The notes below the pieces were generated by a model. It did no database searches. It was not told the origin of the DNA and was given only the letters and a program-made list of their open reading frames with translations. Of a DNA stretch of 64,000 bases, positions 24,295 through 35,418 are shown piece by piece. The position numbers and the translations under genes are program-made. The stretch covers positions 9,548,001 through 9,612,000 of the forward strand of contig JASJZH010000004.1 of NCBI GenBank assembly GCA_037178975.1, in the 5' to 3' direction. Within the stretch, counting starts at the first letter, position 1; every line of letters starts with the position of its first letter. Source of the stretch: Oscheius tipulae. Its lineage: Eukaryota; Nematoda; Chromadorea; Rhabditida; Rhabditidae.

Positions 24295-25453
24295 AAGACG
24301 GGTACTCCAAGTAAGAAGCAGAAGACAAATATTTATTGTGAAAAGCTATTAATAAATCGATTTATATCCGTGGAACTCATCATCTGACACCAGGAAGAAG
24401 TATTTAAAGTGCTCTGCTTGAAAATTCTTCAGATTTTTTTTTCTGTTTCTACTCATCGAAAGGTTTTCCCAGTAGTGTGTTTTATTTCTTATTCTTGCTA
24501 TTCAAAGGACCGTTATCCTTAATTGTGACAGACTACGTGCAAGGGCATTGACACTTGTACTTCCATTTCTTTCAGGGCAAGGCGATACAGAATAGTATTT
24601 GATAAAGCGTTTCCCAAAGGATAATATAAATTTCATTCGGACACAAATACATGCAAGACTGGATCTTCAAGCAAAGTCAAACGAGAAGCCACAGCAGATT
24701 CTAACTTTTCGATACAAAAAGTTACAAATTTAAAAAAGTAGGTGTTCAATGCGACAACAGAAACTTTGCTCGCTTGCTCGATCGCTTCGATTGAGTTTGC
24801 AAATGGAACAATTTTCCTAGAATATTACAAAAAAAGAGTGTAAAACCACGCGTAAAGTATACAAAATAATAGGGAAGCGCAAGAAAAAGTACTTTAGCAG
24901 GAAGAGGTCGAAGCGCGAAGGGTCGAAAGCTTCAAAGAAACCTTCAATAGGGCCTCTGACAAGTGTGTTACAATTTTTCAGGCTCTGTAAATATGTAGTT
25001 TCGGACAGGAACACGGGTATTGTTGCCAAGAAGACAAGTAGCGAGGGTGGAGCAAAACAGGAAACTGTAATAAAAAAAAAATCTGAGTAGCTTTTTATGC
25101 AAATAGGTTGACAAAAAGTAGCAGGGACAACGCGATAAAAGGGCATCGGGCTGCAACCTATAACATTGGTGACCAAGATTCGGTGCGAGGAGAATAGAAT
25201 CTGTCTGGTTTTAAGACAATCAAACAAGGAGGGGAAAGAGTAGAAAGCTTATGTGAAATTCTTTGCCTTGACCTAAGAATAGTTAAGCGAAGGATGAAAC
25301 TGAAATCCTGCTACTCCTGACTCATTTCTCCCAAATATCAAAAAGTCCGTTCGTTGTGACGTCGAATGACTCATTCACGTGAGATTGTATCCGCTATCTC
25401 TAGTGGTTAAGAGCATGACGGACATTGGATTGTTATCAGTTTATTCTGTCCTA
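24295..25453. other. Intergenic region
   Basis: Contains the 3' end of the hedgehog-related gene (AATAAA near 24350) and unassigned sequence. A minus open frame 24817-25227 has no family features. At 25357-25381 there is a compact run of TGACGTC, TGACTCA and CACGTG just upstream of the next gene. Confidence 0.45.
25357..25381. promoter_or_regulatory. CRE, AP-1 and E-box sites in 25 bp
   Basis: TGACGTC (25357-25363), TGACTCA (25367-25373) and the palindromic E-box CACGTG (25376-25381) lie within 25 bp, about 75 bp before the likely start of the PPxY gene. These are consensus sites for bZIP (CREB/ATF and Fos/Jun type) and bHLH factors. Presence of the sites is direct; that they act as an enhancer or promoter is inference. 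Confidence 0.45.
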
Positions 25454-26004
25454 ATGGTTGGCGAGACTCCTTCAGCTCCACCGACTTACGAAGAAGCCTC
25501 TGCCTCCAGTGATTTTGCCCAAGTTCACGAAAAAGTATCGGAACTCAACGCTGGAATTCTTCAAGCCAGGAAGAAAAATGATCTGCCGGATCACTTGAGC
25601 TTTTTGCCAGTCACCGACGCTAGAAATCCTGTAAACTACATGATTGAAAGGGAGGAGCCACGATCGTAAGCTGTTCAGTCCAAATTATTACTTTCTTTTC
25701 AATCGAAATTGTATCTCTTTCTCTCCAATAGAACACTATTTTTGTAGCTATACACGATTAAGACTTACATAACTCCATTTTCAGCATTCCTCGAGTTCAA
25801 GCACAAGTCCCGAAGCCCTACGAACCCCCACCTCAGACATACTTTACTGTTCAGCCCGATGCCTGTCACACATCTCATCACTGTCATCATTGTAGTGGTC
25901 ATGGCTGTGAAAGATGTCAGCAAGAAGAGGATATCGAGTGTGCGCTTCAGATTTGTCAAATGTTGTTCTGCTGTATTCTACTAGTTGTGAAAGCTGGTAA
26001 ATAA
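25454..26004 (+). CDS. Small PPxY protein with Cys-rich hydrophobic C-terminus
   Basis: Two exons, 25454-25665 and 25785-26004 (432 nt, 143 aa). The N-terminus has PSAPPTYEEA, combining a PSAP late-domain-like motif and a PPTY WW-binding motif typical of proteins recruited by NEDD4-type ligases or the endosomal sorting machinery. A proline-rich middle (PKPYEPPPQTY) is followed by a His/Cys cluster (CHTSHHCHHCSGHGCERC) and a hydrophobic Cys-rich tail (CALQICQMLFCCILLVV) that could be a membrane or palmitoylated anchor. An upstream in-frame ATG at 25415 is possible, but the 25454 start gives a conventional N-terminus. It resembles LITAF/CYSTM-style small endosomal proteins in layout only; I do not assign a family. 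Confidence 0.72.
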
Positions 26005-26323
26005 TTTGAAAAAAATGAAAATTTCGAAGAAGGAACAAGAAATTGAACTAAGATTAAAACATAGATAGTTTTTAAGGAGGACCTTGATCCAGTTCATCCA
26101 CAAAGAGAGCCGAATCTTCGGTGGCTGCTTGGCTCACTTGTACAATTTTGTCAGACAAGAATAGGTTTCTCAGTTTCGTCACAGCGCTGCTGATAGATTC
26201 TATCGTCATCGCAATTAGAAAAACGCATGCCCTCTGATCATAGCAACGATAGCCAGGCTATAAGCGTTTCTATGGTAGCCAGATAAGAGTTGAGAGGCTC
26301 AGTTTTATTCTTTCGTCAGAGCT

Positions 26324-26769
26324 ATGTGCAAGGTTTTTTTGATCCTTCTGGCTCTCGTCTGTCCGGTAAGTTAATACTTATGTTTGCTCCCAAAAATGAT
26401 AAGGATACCCGACGAAGGGATATCAAGCTAGTCTGGTCATCTGTCCAGCTCATACCGTAAGCAGTTGACGTGGTCTCGTAGTTGGGCAGAGTAGATTACA
26501 GGACAAGGAGTAGACGAGATCTTTTGGAGAGAGGTTTATTTGAGTTTTCTCTTCCTGAGGAATCTTTTATTTTATATAGGATCTCAGAAGAACTTGAAAA
26601 TTGTAAAACAAGAAAAAATTAATTGCAGCCCCTGGCAGTCCTCTTCGATCAAGGTTGTACTTGTTCTCTAGCTCTGAATCTACTTCTCACTCTCCTGTTC
26701 TTTATACCAGGTGTCATCCATGCCATCTACGTTATCATCAAATACGAGACTCATCGTATTCAGCATTAA
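26324..26769 (+). CDS. PMP3/UPF0057 small membrane proteolipid
   Basis: Exons 26324-26365 and 26629-26769 give 60 residues. Two transmembrane segments: MCKVFLILLALVCPPLAVLF and LALNLLLTLLFFIPGVIHAI. The PPLAV..DQGC and PG.IHA.YVI signatures define the PMP3/UPF0057 family, small plasma-membrane proteins that influence membrane potential and salt tolerance in yeast and plants; worms have several. The stop TAA overlaps an AATAAA poly(A) signal. The 263-nt intron is large for this locus and shows no obvious insert. Confidence 0.93.
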
Positions 26770-27024
26770 TAAATTGTTGAAAAGCATTGTCTTCCAATAT
26801 TGTGTTCATTTCCACCTAAGAATCGAAACTGCTAGCTCTTTTTGCTAGGTTTTCGGTCATCGCGCGGTTTCGGCAGTCGGTAGCGTTCCACTCTTTTTCA
26901 TCTTTTTACGCCCAGACAGCCGGTCCTTATAAGGCTGTCGTTAATTGGAATTTGCCACTCACGTCCTCGGAGTCTTCATCAAAAGGTAGCATTTTTCATT
27001 CCAACCAACTAGGAAAGTTTTCAG

Positions 27025-27935
27025 ATGTTCTTCGGATCGCTGGTAAGCGGTGGAGTTTTTGTCATCTCCTTAGGAGCGCTCTTGACCATCGGATGGATCG
27101 CCTCCGACATCAACGACATGTTCGAGCAGGCCGAGACTCAGGTCGAGGAGTTCAAGATGATCTACGATCTTGCCTGGAAGAGAGTCATGCACAAGGATTC
27201 CGTCGGACCCGCTGCTGACTTTGCTACCCTCATTGGTAAGTCACTGTCACTTTTTTTAAATCTTCACGTTCTATCTCTCTAACTCATCATCTTTCAGGCA
27301 GAAACAAGAGAAATGCCCAGTGCAACTGCGGAGCCAAGTCAAAGGGCTGCCCCGACGGACCTCCTGGACCTCCCGGAGAGCCTGGAAAGGATGGAGATGA
27401 TGGAAAAGACGGTGAGCCAGGAAAGCCCGGAATCAGTGGAATGGCTGCCGCTCTCGGAGAGAGTGAGAAGAAGGAGTGCATCGTTTGTCCCGCTGGACCT
27501 CCTGGACCTCCCGGAGAGGACGGAGCTCCTGGAGCCCCTGGAGATGATGGCCAGCCCGGTGAGAATGGAGAGCCTGGAACTCCTGGTCCCGATGGAGAAG
27601 CTGGACAGCCCGGAGCCGATGGACGCCCTGGAGCCCCTGGAAAACCCGGACAGATGGGACATCCCGGACACCCCGGCATCGTCTACTCTCCCGGCCGTCC
27701 TGGACGCCCCGGTATGCCTGGACCTCGTGGGCCTCCCGGACCTGGTGGAGAAGATGGCAAGGACGGTCAGGATGGCCAGCCCGGAGAGGCCGGACCTCCC
27801 GGAATCCCTGGAAAGGATGGAGAGCAGGGAACCGATGGACAGCCTGGAGCTCCCGGAACCGACGGAGAGCCTGGAGCCGATGCTGGCTACTGTCCTTGCC
27901 CCGCTCGTACTCAGACCATGCGCTACTTCGACTAG
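27025..27935 (+). CDS. Cuticle collagen
   Basis: Two exons, 27025-27235 and 27298-27935 (849 nt, 282 aa). An N-terminal hydrophobic segment ([18 protein letters not shown]) acts as signal anchor. RNKR just after the intron is a furin/astacin-type processing site. Gly-X-Y blocks follow, interrupted by Cys clusters ([20 protein letters not shown]), ending in [16 protein letters not shown]. This is the standard nematode cuticle collagen plan, for extracellular assembly and disulphide/tyrosine cross-linking. The ATG is preceded immediately by GTTTTCAG, a trans-splice acceptor. AATAAA follows at about 27954. GC-rich codon use sets it apart from neighbours, typical of highly expressed collagens. 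Confidence 0.96.
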
Positions 27936-27967
27936 AGGGAGTACCAGACATATCAATAAACGTCTTT

Positions 27968-30889
27968 TTACCACTGCTTGTTTAAATATTCCATGTAGGC
28001 ATTGCCGGAAGCTTGTGTTTTGACCAGGCGCTGAACATGTTCCACTCGTGAGGCCTTCTGTTGCCAAACAATGTAGGAGAGCAGAAATGGTGTCAGCATT
28101 GTGTAGTAGGGAACAAACTGAAAAGTGACCATTGAGAATGGGAAACTGTACAGGAAGTATAGCAAAAAAACAAACGAACATTCGATGGGAACGGACACAC
28201 ATTTTTTTCCCGAGAACTATGCTGTTAGCAACGTCAGTATGTCAATGCCTACCATGGGAGATCGAAGAAAAGTCATGCATGACATAGGTTCGAATGGGTA
28301 CCATGAGTCAGACATTCTCAGGCTTACAACAAGGAACTTATTGTTCGACAACAAGACTGATCCCAATCTTCAGAATCATGTGGTTGAGAGTTTGCTTATC
28401 ATACTTAGATGATTAGTCAGTCAATTTTTCAGCTATGTGTAGTATCTAATGAGCGCAAAGACATTGCACAGACTTCTTGGTCAAGCGAGAGCAAAATCCA
28501 TCTGATTGAGTTCAGCTAAAAAGTTCGGATTATCGGGTTCACATTATTGTGTATCAAGAGTTAAAAATCATGAAAGTTGTTGCTTCTTTATAAATCGGTG
28601 ACTTTAGAAGATAGAAAAAGAAAGATTAGAAAAAGTCCAAGACCACCGGAAGCTCTTGAAAAGGGAGACAAGTTTTGTGTTTTTGTCAGGCATATGTTGA
28701 AAGTTTGATTTCCAGTTGAACTAGGCTGGTATTTCCAAACTCACAGCCATGACAGCATATGCAGTCTTCTGATCCATTCTATCTGTCCAGATCAACGGTG
28801 TTATGGCATTGCCCAAGTAAAATAAGTTGAAGACAATAAAATGTGATATGAGCCAAGGTGAAAGCAGCTTCAATGCATTCAAATTCTCGTTGATCTGGTA
28901 GATGCAGCGGAAGTTGAAAATGGTTCTTTGTCTGTGTAAGTTGGTATGTAAAGTTCGAAACTTACTTCTTTTGGAGACGTTTATTCGTATGCCACAGAAT
29001 GAAGAACCATATTATTGTAGCTACTTCCACGCAGGATAGGAAGTAACTGTTGATGGAGATGTTCTCTGACGTAAAAGGATTGGCCGCTGAGCAGTAGGGT
29101 GATAGTCCAGTCAAAGGCGTATGCCAGAGGGAGAATAAGGTCATGGCAAGGGACCAAAGAAGCTGTAACAGTCTAGTTTCTAGATTTTGTAGAAAAATAG
29201 GACACTATCGTGCGCATTTAAAAGTTTTCACTAAACCAAAATTCAGCTTGGAAGCGGATTGGCCAAAATGTAAATCTAAAAGTCCCGAGTGTAAAACCCG
29301 CTTTGGCTCAGCCAGGTCGCAATGACCTTGCCGAAAGCCTCAGTCTGTCTCTTACTTTCAATAGAAAGTAATTATTTAAAGAGCTGAAACAGTATTCACT
29401 CTCTGAATCTTAGCTTCAAACTCACCACAAACGGAAGCAAGACAAGTCTCAGCCTTTTGAGTGAGTTCTCGTAGTCGTTCAGACGAATCGTTGCCACGGT
29501 CCTCTCGATAATCATCGCCACATTAAATGGGACAAAAGTCAGTTGAGAGAATGTAGAAGGGCTTCTGATGCATAAACAGAGGGCGACTGGAACGTAGACA
29601 TCACAGGGATCTGTCCGAGTCACGAAAAGATAGAAGTGGATGCTCTGAAAGTTTCGTGTTTTTTACCCTCAGATTTTGAACTTTTTCATTACAGATTATG
29701 TGTTTCGAAGAACCAATTTCACGCGAGCCGATCATTTATGAACGCATTTTGTGCTGCTTTTTAGATCTGGTGAAGTGTAAACAATCCAGTTGCAGAAACT
29801 CATCAAACTCGGTCTTTAGATTTCTCCAATTCTGTCAGCAAGAAAAAATAGACTGCTAATGAACACATTTTTCCCATAAGAGCTGTGAAATTTTAGAGAG
29901 AAAAATGTGAGTAACCACCCGAAATCCTGGTTTTGCTCGTAGCATGAGGTGTACGGGAAGAAGAAGGGAGAAAGACTTGGTTGCTGTTTCCGGCTAGAAA
30001 TCAGAATCATCATTTTGCTATTTCAAAGATAGCCAGCCATGTCAGAAGAATGCCTTTCTGAACTGAAGTCATTTGAGAGAACTGCGCTGACCAAAAAGCA
30101 TAACTTGTCGTGCAAACTCTAAACAATTTCGTATAACTTTTGTATTGACGTATTCTGAAGCTTTTGAAAGGTTCGAAGGGAATGTGTAATAGAAGAGAAG
30201 TGTTGTCGCATTGTGTATAGCTAACTACTGAAAGCGCAGAAATACAAAAACAAATGGTTAATTTGTCTGGTGGTTTGACGCTACTAGCTGAACCCCTCTG
30301 ACCAGATTTTGTACCACCTTTTCCCGTACCTGTTCACCTCTGTGCGCTCACCGTCAAAAGTTTCCTGAACCTTGCTCTCTCGTCCCATCTAGAAATGTCC
30401 GATCGCCCCCGTATTTTCTCACACCAAAGGGAAGTTGTCGCGGAAACGAGATTCCCAAAAAAGTGATGAATGGGCTGTTAAGACTACATAATCAAACAGT
30501 CATTTCTGCTCCCAGACCAAAAAATCAACAGTTTGACGTGTATACATTGTCTGTTCCAGCTGCTTTCCTTTTTTTAAATGACCTTACCTGCAGAACGCCG
30601 AGGACAATGCTGAAAATTAGATGGAAAACCAGAGAACAGCTGATGATAAACTGAATATTTGGACTTTTCAGCTATGAAATATGAGACTTACCTTCAAATT
30701 GCTGTGAAAATAGATCCTCTTTTGACCCCTGATCAAAAAAATCCCGTTTGTGAAGATGCCCAAAAAGCAGGGTACGATCTGGTAGACCAGAACAATCTAA
30801 AGTTTGTGTTGAAAAGGACAGAAATTCTATAAAATCACCTTAAAACCTGTATGATGTATGTACAGTTCTCCGTCTGTGCAATTACTCAT
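27968..30889 (-). CDS. SRAB-class chemoreceptor (7TM GPCR)
   Basis: Seven exons: 30839-30889, 30692-30796, 30588-30650, 29426-29644, 28966-29162, 28745-28931, 27968-28117. The total is 972 nt, 323 aa with all phases consistent. TM1 ends with IYFHSNLK, the sra/srab-type signature. TM2 is FIISCSLVFHLIFSIVLGVL. TM3 follows TDPCDVYVPV and ends MIIERTVAT with a DYEN loop. Later exons give NSYFLSCVEVATIIWFFILW, then YQINENLNALKLL and SHFIVFNLFYLGNAITPLIW, and the tail VPYYTMLTPFLLSYIVW. The ER(T)xA and YQ.NEN motifs are family hallmarks. Introns 3 and 6 are long (about 0.9 and 0.6 kb), with no recognised insert. Predicted role is chemosensation in a sensory neuron. Confidence 0.9.
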
Positions 30890-31728
30890 TTCTCAGGAGA
30901 GAAGGAGACGCTGAATGAGCACTGACACTCGGTTGAATCGCAGCCGGGCGTAACTGATTAACCTCCTGAGAAAGCTGCTGACTAGCCAACAACATGTGAA
31001 TTTCGTAGACGAAAAGACTAATGATTGACAGGAAATTGGGTGTAGTTCCTGACTGGAAGTAGTAGAGTGATAGTATGTAAACATCCGTAGAGAGTGCACA
31101 TGGTAGGAACAATAAAAGAGTGATAGAAGGCTAAAGAAGTAGCGGAATAGTTGTATACGCTTCTTGAATTTCGGTAAAAAGCTTAACAGTATTGGATTCA
31201 TAATGCGGACTATGGACCACATCTCGTTCAAAGACATAAACGGAAAGCAGCAGGCCTCCAAAACTGGGTAGGAGATATGAAAAGTGCAACTAAAACCTAC
31301 TTTCAGCTGGCGGCAAATAATAAGCGAACATGGAACTCGAATGTCTAATAGAGTGGATTCGTGTGGTTTCTAAACTTTTACCTCGAAACCAAAAAAAAAA
31401 TTACCGTTTTTTTAGAAGCACTGCCATTTTCCGATACAGTGTATCTCTGTCCATTTGATTACCTGCCAAAAAACCTGCCTGTCCATACATACCTTTACTG
31501 CGCTCAATGGTTACTCTCCTCTGATTCAGAAAACCCATTTTTCAATCCCGGTTTCGGCGGCTTTAAACATCTAGAGACTCCCGTCTGATAAGTAAACCCC
31601 ACGCTGGCTGCTTCTTTGCAGACAAACGGATAATTAGCGACCAGAGGTGCGCTGCTTTCGAACGCTAAAGGTAGTCTGACCAGTCGTCTTCAGTGCCTCT
31701 CGATCACTAATTGACTAACGTTTGTAGG
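30890..31728. other. Intergenic; possible receptor exon remnants
   Basis: On the minus strand near 30.9-31.34 kb there are hydrophobic open stretches (for example FGGLLLSVYVF, ITLLLFLPCALSTDVYIL). They look like seven-transmembrane receptor pieces, but I could not connect them into a consistent model. They may be a decayed chemoreceptor or chance. No other feature is supported before the plus-strand secreted gene. Confidence 0.3.
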
Positions 31729-32239
31729 ATGCGCTGGCCATGCGCGGCGGCTATTCAACTGTTCGTCCTTTTCAAACTGACATACGGCTGCATGTCGACG
31801 GCTAATCCCGACCCGGATCCAACTACTGTGGCTAGTGCGAGCACGGTAGTTGCTACTACGGAAATGTCTACAGAAGCAACAGTTAGTAAGTACAACATTT
31901 ATTAAACCGTTTCGGGCAATTTCGTGAAAACACTATTGAATATTGTGATCAATAAAACAATTTGCAGCTTGCACTTGTACCCAGCCTGCTAACACAGCAG
32001 CTCCAACCTGTGGAGATGCTTCAACTCTTCCCGCTCCCACCATTACTACCAGCACTGCTGATCCCTGTACTGTATCATGGTCAGGATGTGTAAACTACCG
32101 ATACATCATCAATGGCATGTGTGTCCTTGAGCCAATCTTTGCAGACGAAACGGATGTTCAAGGAGGCTACACCTGTAATAATGGCTTTCCGACTGATCCA
32201 GCTACCGGTAAAGTATATGAGGCGATTGACTGTTTCTAA
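31729..32239 (+). CDS. Secreted Cys-rich protein with Thr/Val-rich linker
   Basis: Exons 31729-31885 and 31968-32239 (429 nt, 142 aa). A hydrophobic signal (CAAAIQLFVLFKLTYG) leads into a Ser/Thr-rich linker (TTVASASTVVATTEMSTEAT) and a six- to eight-Cys domain: CTCTQPANTAAPTCG, then PCTVSWSGCVNYRY, NGMCVLE, GYTCNNGF and a terminal DCF. Layout and Cys pattern match the C6/DUF281-like extracellular proteins at 13.3-15.3 kb, but it is far more diverged and on the other strand. The ATG follows GTTTGTAG, a possible trans-splice site. AATAAA lies 4 nt after the stop. Molecular function unknown. Confidence 0.82.
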
Positions 32240-32447
32240 TTAATAAAAGCAATGTATAATTCCAAGCACTCGCCGCGGTACTTGATCTGGTTCGGTCGGT
32301 TCTCCCCGTACCGTCTCGGCGGAGGCGACTTTAGAGAGCCTTGCTTCTGATTGGGTAAATTGACTTGGGAGAAACAATAGTACCAATGGTGTAGCAGTTT
32401 ACCTCCTTAGAACGATATCCATTCTTGATTGAACAACAATGCTTTAT

Positions 32448-32732
32448 TTATTTATTCTTCTCGCTGGCGACACAAGCCTTAACCTCCTCCTTCTTCAAGA
32501 AAATGGACCAAAGTATCCAGACACCGTAAGCCACCTGAATAACAGCCAAGACGAAACGGAATCTCCCGAAGCATTTCTTAGCTTTTGACCACTTTTCACA
32601 CTGAGAAGTTCAAAGAGTATAAATCAACAAGTTTACCTTTTGTCCTTGCGGGGGCTGAACTTCTACAGTCCCTCCTGACTCCATCGGGATGGAATGAAAG
32701 TAAGCTTCACCATTCTCAGATGAGGCTGTCAT
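32448..32732 (-). CDS. Small single-pass membrane protein, 82 aa
   Basis: Two exons, 32637-32732 and 32448-32600 (249 nt). The N-terminus is polar (MTASSENGEAYFHSIPMES). It is followed by a basic segment (CEKWSKAKKCFGRF), one hydrophobic helix (FVLAVIQVAYGVWILWSIFL) and a Lys-rich tail (KKEEVKACVASEKNK). No signal peptide; probably a C-tail-anchored or single-pass protein. The intron is 36 nt with GTAAAC and TTCTCAG. The stop is embedded in AATAAATAAATAAA, giving a poly(A) signal. Family not recognised. Its position between two plus-strand genes says nothing about function. Confidence 0.7.
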
Positions 32733-33159
32733 TGAGGAAGTTGAATGAAAGTTGTCGGAAAGGTGAGTGACAAGGTGCTGATTGACCCTGTTGCTATAGA
32801 AATTGAGCGCCTGCCTCTGGCAAAAACAGGTGCCGTTCTAAGTTTTGAAGAACTCGACATGATTTCACTTCCGTCGTTAAAAAAAATATTACTGCAGTAC
32901 AGAATCTTGGACGCATACTATAGCATTCGCTATTCTTAACCCTTTGTGGACAGACTCCTTGGGTTCTGCCCACGCACTAACAGAAAAGGAGGAATCATGA
33001 AAAGAACTTTCTTTCTGAAATGAGTTTTGATAAAAGCTTCATACAAACTGTTCATCTTGACATCCATTTCTTCTGAACGTGTTAAATATTCAAATATGCC
33101 ATTAAATAGAAAAGAGGAAAGATTGCACCTGCCAATTCTTCATTCGACCAACTGAGACA
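32733..33159. other. Divergent promoter interval
   Basis: Head-to-head spacer between the small membrane-protein gene (minus) and the SRI/SRH receptor (plus). No motif or RNA gene is evident. Confidence 0.4.
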
Positions 33160-34688
33160 ATGATTGACTGCCCTCCAGTCAAGTTCAACTATCAAGAGAC
33201 TCACAATTTTTATGTTGGGGGTATGTATATTATTTTTGCAATAACTTGCACCACAAACTTTTACGTCTTCTATTGTATCGTTTTCCGTCCCCCAGTTCAA
33301 ATGTACGTCTACAAATGGTATCTTTTGCTTCACCAGGTTGCGGCGTTTGTGGCCGACGTTTACGTAAGTTTTCTAAAAGATTTAGGAACCTGCATTACAG
33401 ATAAACTTTTTGATGGTTCCAGTAATAACCATTCCGTTCTCTGCCGGCTATCCAATTGGTCTCTTAAAAACCTTCGTTGATGGAAAGTTCGCATATAGCC
33501 TTGGACAGCTTGTGATAGCTGTTGAGCTGATCACTGTCATCATCTTGTTCCTGATCCGGTATTACAATGTTCTCAGCGTGAACTACAGAAAGGGAAAAGG
33601 ACTGATAGTCATGGGAGTATTGTTTGTTGGAGCTGTTGCCAACTTTGTAGCTCCGATGACGGTCGAACATAACACACCGAAAGTGATCCAGAGTTTTAAA
33701 GAGGTTCGTAGTATCTGTCACAGGAAAAGAGGCCAAAGTTTTTTTTGTTAGTTCCCCCTCTCTAGCACAAGCGATGTACACTGTTCTTCCAAAGCCGCAT
33801 CTCACGCTCTGCGTCCCTGCCCCTGCTCTTGCCGACTCCCTGTCATTATCTCTCCTTGCTCGCCACAATGGATAGAGCCGGTAAACAACTCAACCGCATC
33901 GCTTCTGGCCTTACTGGCTCAGATCAAAGTGTAGTAATCGTTCTCATCGAATTAACCTTCGGTATACGTCGCTATTGCGTCGTACAAGGTTAACCGATTT
34001 TTGAGACCTGAGTAGGTCGTTGGCTTGCCAGCGTCTTCTCATGGGTCGACCTGGCGCTGCACCATTGCCAGGTACGGCTCTCCCCAAGGGGCAAAAAGAA
34101 AAACTTGAAAGAAAACGAAATTTCTACTTCAGAAATACTCCTGTTTCAACGAAAGTCTGCTCTCACTTCCCGGTTTTGCTGTCGGTGATGGACAACAGTT
34201 TCGCGACCGCGTTGTCCCTTTGATCATTCTGGAGATTATATTCTTCTTTGCCATCTTATTCTACTTCTTTGTGTTCACACTCGGCGCAATTCGTAACTTT
34301 GTCAAGTCGGCATACGCGAAGTCCCTACAACGAAAGTTGCTTTTCCAAATAACGCTGCAAACTGTCGTGCCACTTTTCATCGTCATCATTCCAATAGTAT
34401 CTATGGTGTTTGTAGTCTACTACGATCTGTTCGGCTACGAATGTAAGCAATACGAATAGTAACTAGTACAAGTACTCTTCAGGGCTCAATGATTTGGTTT
34501 TTATCATCGGGAGTTCATTTAGTACACTGAGCGCTCTTGTTTTGATTCGGATGAACCCGGCGTTTCAAATTTGGAAAAAGAAGGCGAGAAGGGTCACTTC
34601 ACAAACCGTCAGACCAATCATTATTATAAGCAAGGTACCTAGTCGTACATGCAATAACGAAGCCGTACTTTCCATTGACCGAATATAA
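33160..34688 (+). CDS. SRI/SRH-class chemoreceptor hosting a U2 gene
   Basis: Four exons: 33160-33363, 33401-33703, 34133-34442, 34483-34688 (1023 nt, 340 aa). TM1 (GGMYIIFAITCTTNFYVFYC) is followed by RPPVQMYVYKWYLLLHQ and VAAFVADVY. The IPFSAGYPIGL loop precedes further TM segments (LGQLVIAVELITVIILFLI, GLIVMGVLFVGAVANFVAP, LIILEIIFFFAILFYFFVF, VVPLFIVIIPIVSMVFVVYY). The tail has RMNPAFQIWKKK. The P..M..YKW.LL and P.SAGYP.G motifs place it in the STR-superfamily SRI/SRH group. Intron 2 (33704-34132) contains a complete U2 snRNA gene in the same orientation. Its donor GTTCGT is non-canonical; a GTATCT ten bases on is an alternative. Confidence 0.88.
33844..33897 (+). promoter_or_regulatory. 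Conserved U2 upstream block (candidate PSE)
   Basis: Only about three differences over 54 nt separate this block from the flank of the other U2 copy, whereas sequence further upstream does not match. It holds CTCGCCACAATGGATAGAGC and ACAACTCAA. Position (-54 to -1) fits the proximal sequence element used by snRNA promoters. Assignment is by position and conservation only. Confidence 0.6.
33898..34093 (+). ncRNA. U2 small nuclear RNA, apparently complete
   Basis: Starts ATCGCTTCTGGCC and contains GATCAAAGTGTAGTAATCG, which includes the branch-point recognition sequence (AGTGTAGTA). It continues with the ATTAACCTTCGGTATACG region, the Sm site ATTTTTGAG, stem III (CGTTGGCTTGCCAGCG, fully paired), the GACCTGGCGCTGCACC loop region typical of stem IV, and a 3' stem TCTCCCCAAGGGGC. 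Length about 196 nt, as expected for nematode U2. U2 pairs with the intron branch site in the spliceosome. The 54 nt upstream (33844-33897), including CACAATGGATAGAGCC, is shared with the copy at 23551-23739 and should contain the proximal sequence element. It lies in the second intron of a chemoreceptor gene. Confidence 0.95.
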
Positions 34689-35418
34689 AATAAACTCTTC
34701 AGAAAAGATTCCGGAAAAAACGTAACTACACACGCCACTTGGTCCTTATTCTTACAAGACTGTGCCAAAAACGGGAAAAACACACAGGAGTTTAGTTTAT
34801 GTCAGACGTGCATTTGAATTAGATATAGAAATGTTTATGTTTCACTGAGCTAACACGATTTATACAATAGCAAAGATACTTACAGATAATGTACAATACC
34901 CATCGGGCACCTTAACGGAGACAAAATAACGAAAGAAATTACTTTGGGTTTGAAAAGAATACAGGATCCGCAAAAACTCAGTTTTTATCTAGAGAAATTC
35001 CGTTACCAGTCGCTAATGCGTCCGTTGGTTCAGTTCTCTCAGAGGCACTGCAGCCTCGGCTTCTGTTCCAAACGTGTCGACTTCCTTCCATTATTGAATG
35101 TTAACAGCTTCATTTTGTTATCCTCCTGATCCCTTCTCGTGTTGCCACTGTCCCGTAAAATCCGAGTTCTCCGGCACAAGTTTAGCCCAAGATTCCATAG
35201 TTTGCGAGGAAAGCAAATAAATATATCTCGGACTTTCTGATGAAAGTTGAGTGTCTGGGAGAACTTAAAACAAAAAAGTTTGAAGAGAGCTCTACCGCCA
35301 AGAGTAGACGTTCCGACGATTCGAGATAGGCGGATGTTTTGCTACCATAGAATCCGTACTCAAAGTTCTCTTATTTTGGCAGGAGAAAAGCAAATTGTTA
35401 CCATGTTTCTTATTATTC
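34689..35418. other. Intergenic, nothing recognised
   Basis: Spacer between convergent receptor genes (SRI/SRH ends at 34688; the peptide-type receptor lies on the minus strand). No TM7-like exon for the latter was found here. No repeat or RNA is supported. Confidence 0.4.

Noticed and set aside
25060-25190. Possible LTR retrotransposon primer site (CATTGGTGACCAAGATTCGG-like)
   Set aside because: No paired LTR, no TG..CA ends and no gag/pol sequence nearby.
27287-28202. Several long open frames on both strands over the collagen
   Set aside because: Shadows caused by the GC-rich Gly-X-Y repeat; only the frame with the signal anchor, RNKR site and Cys clusters is a gene.
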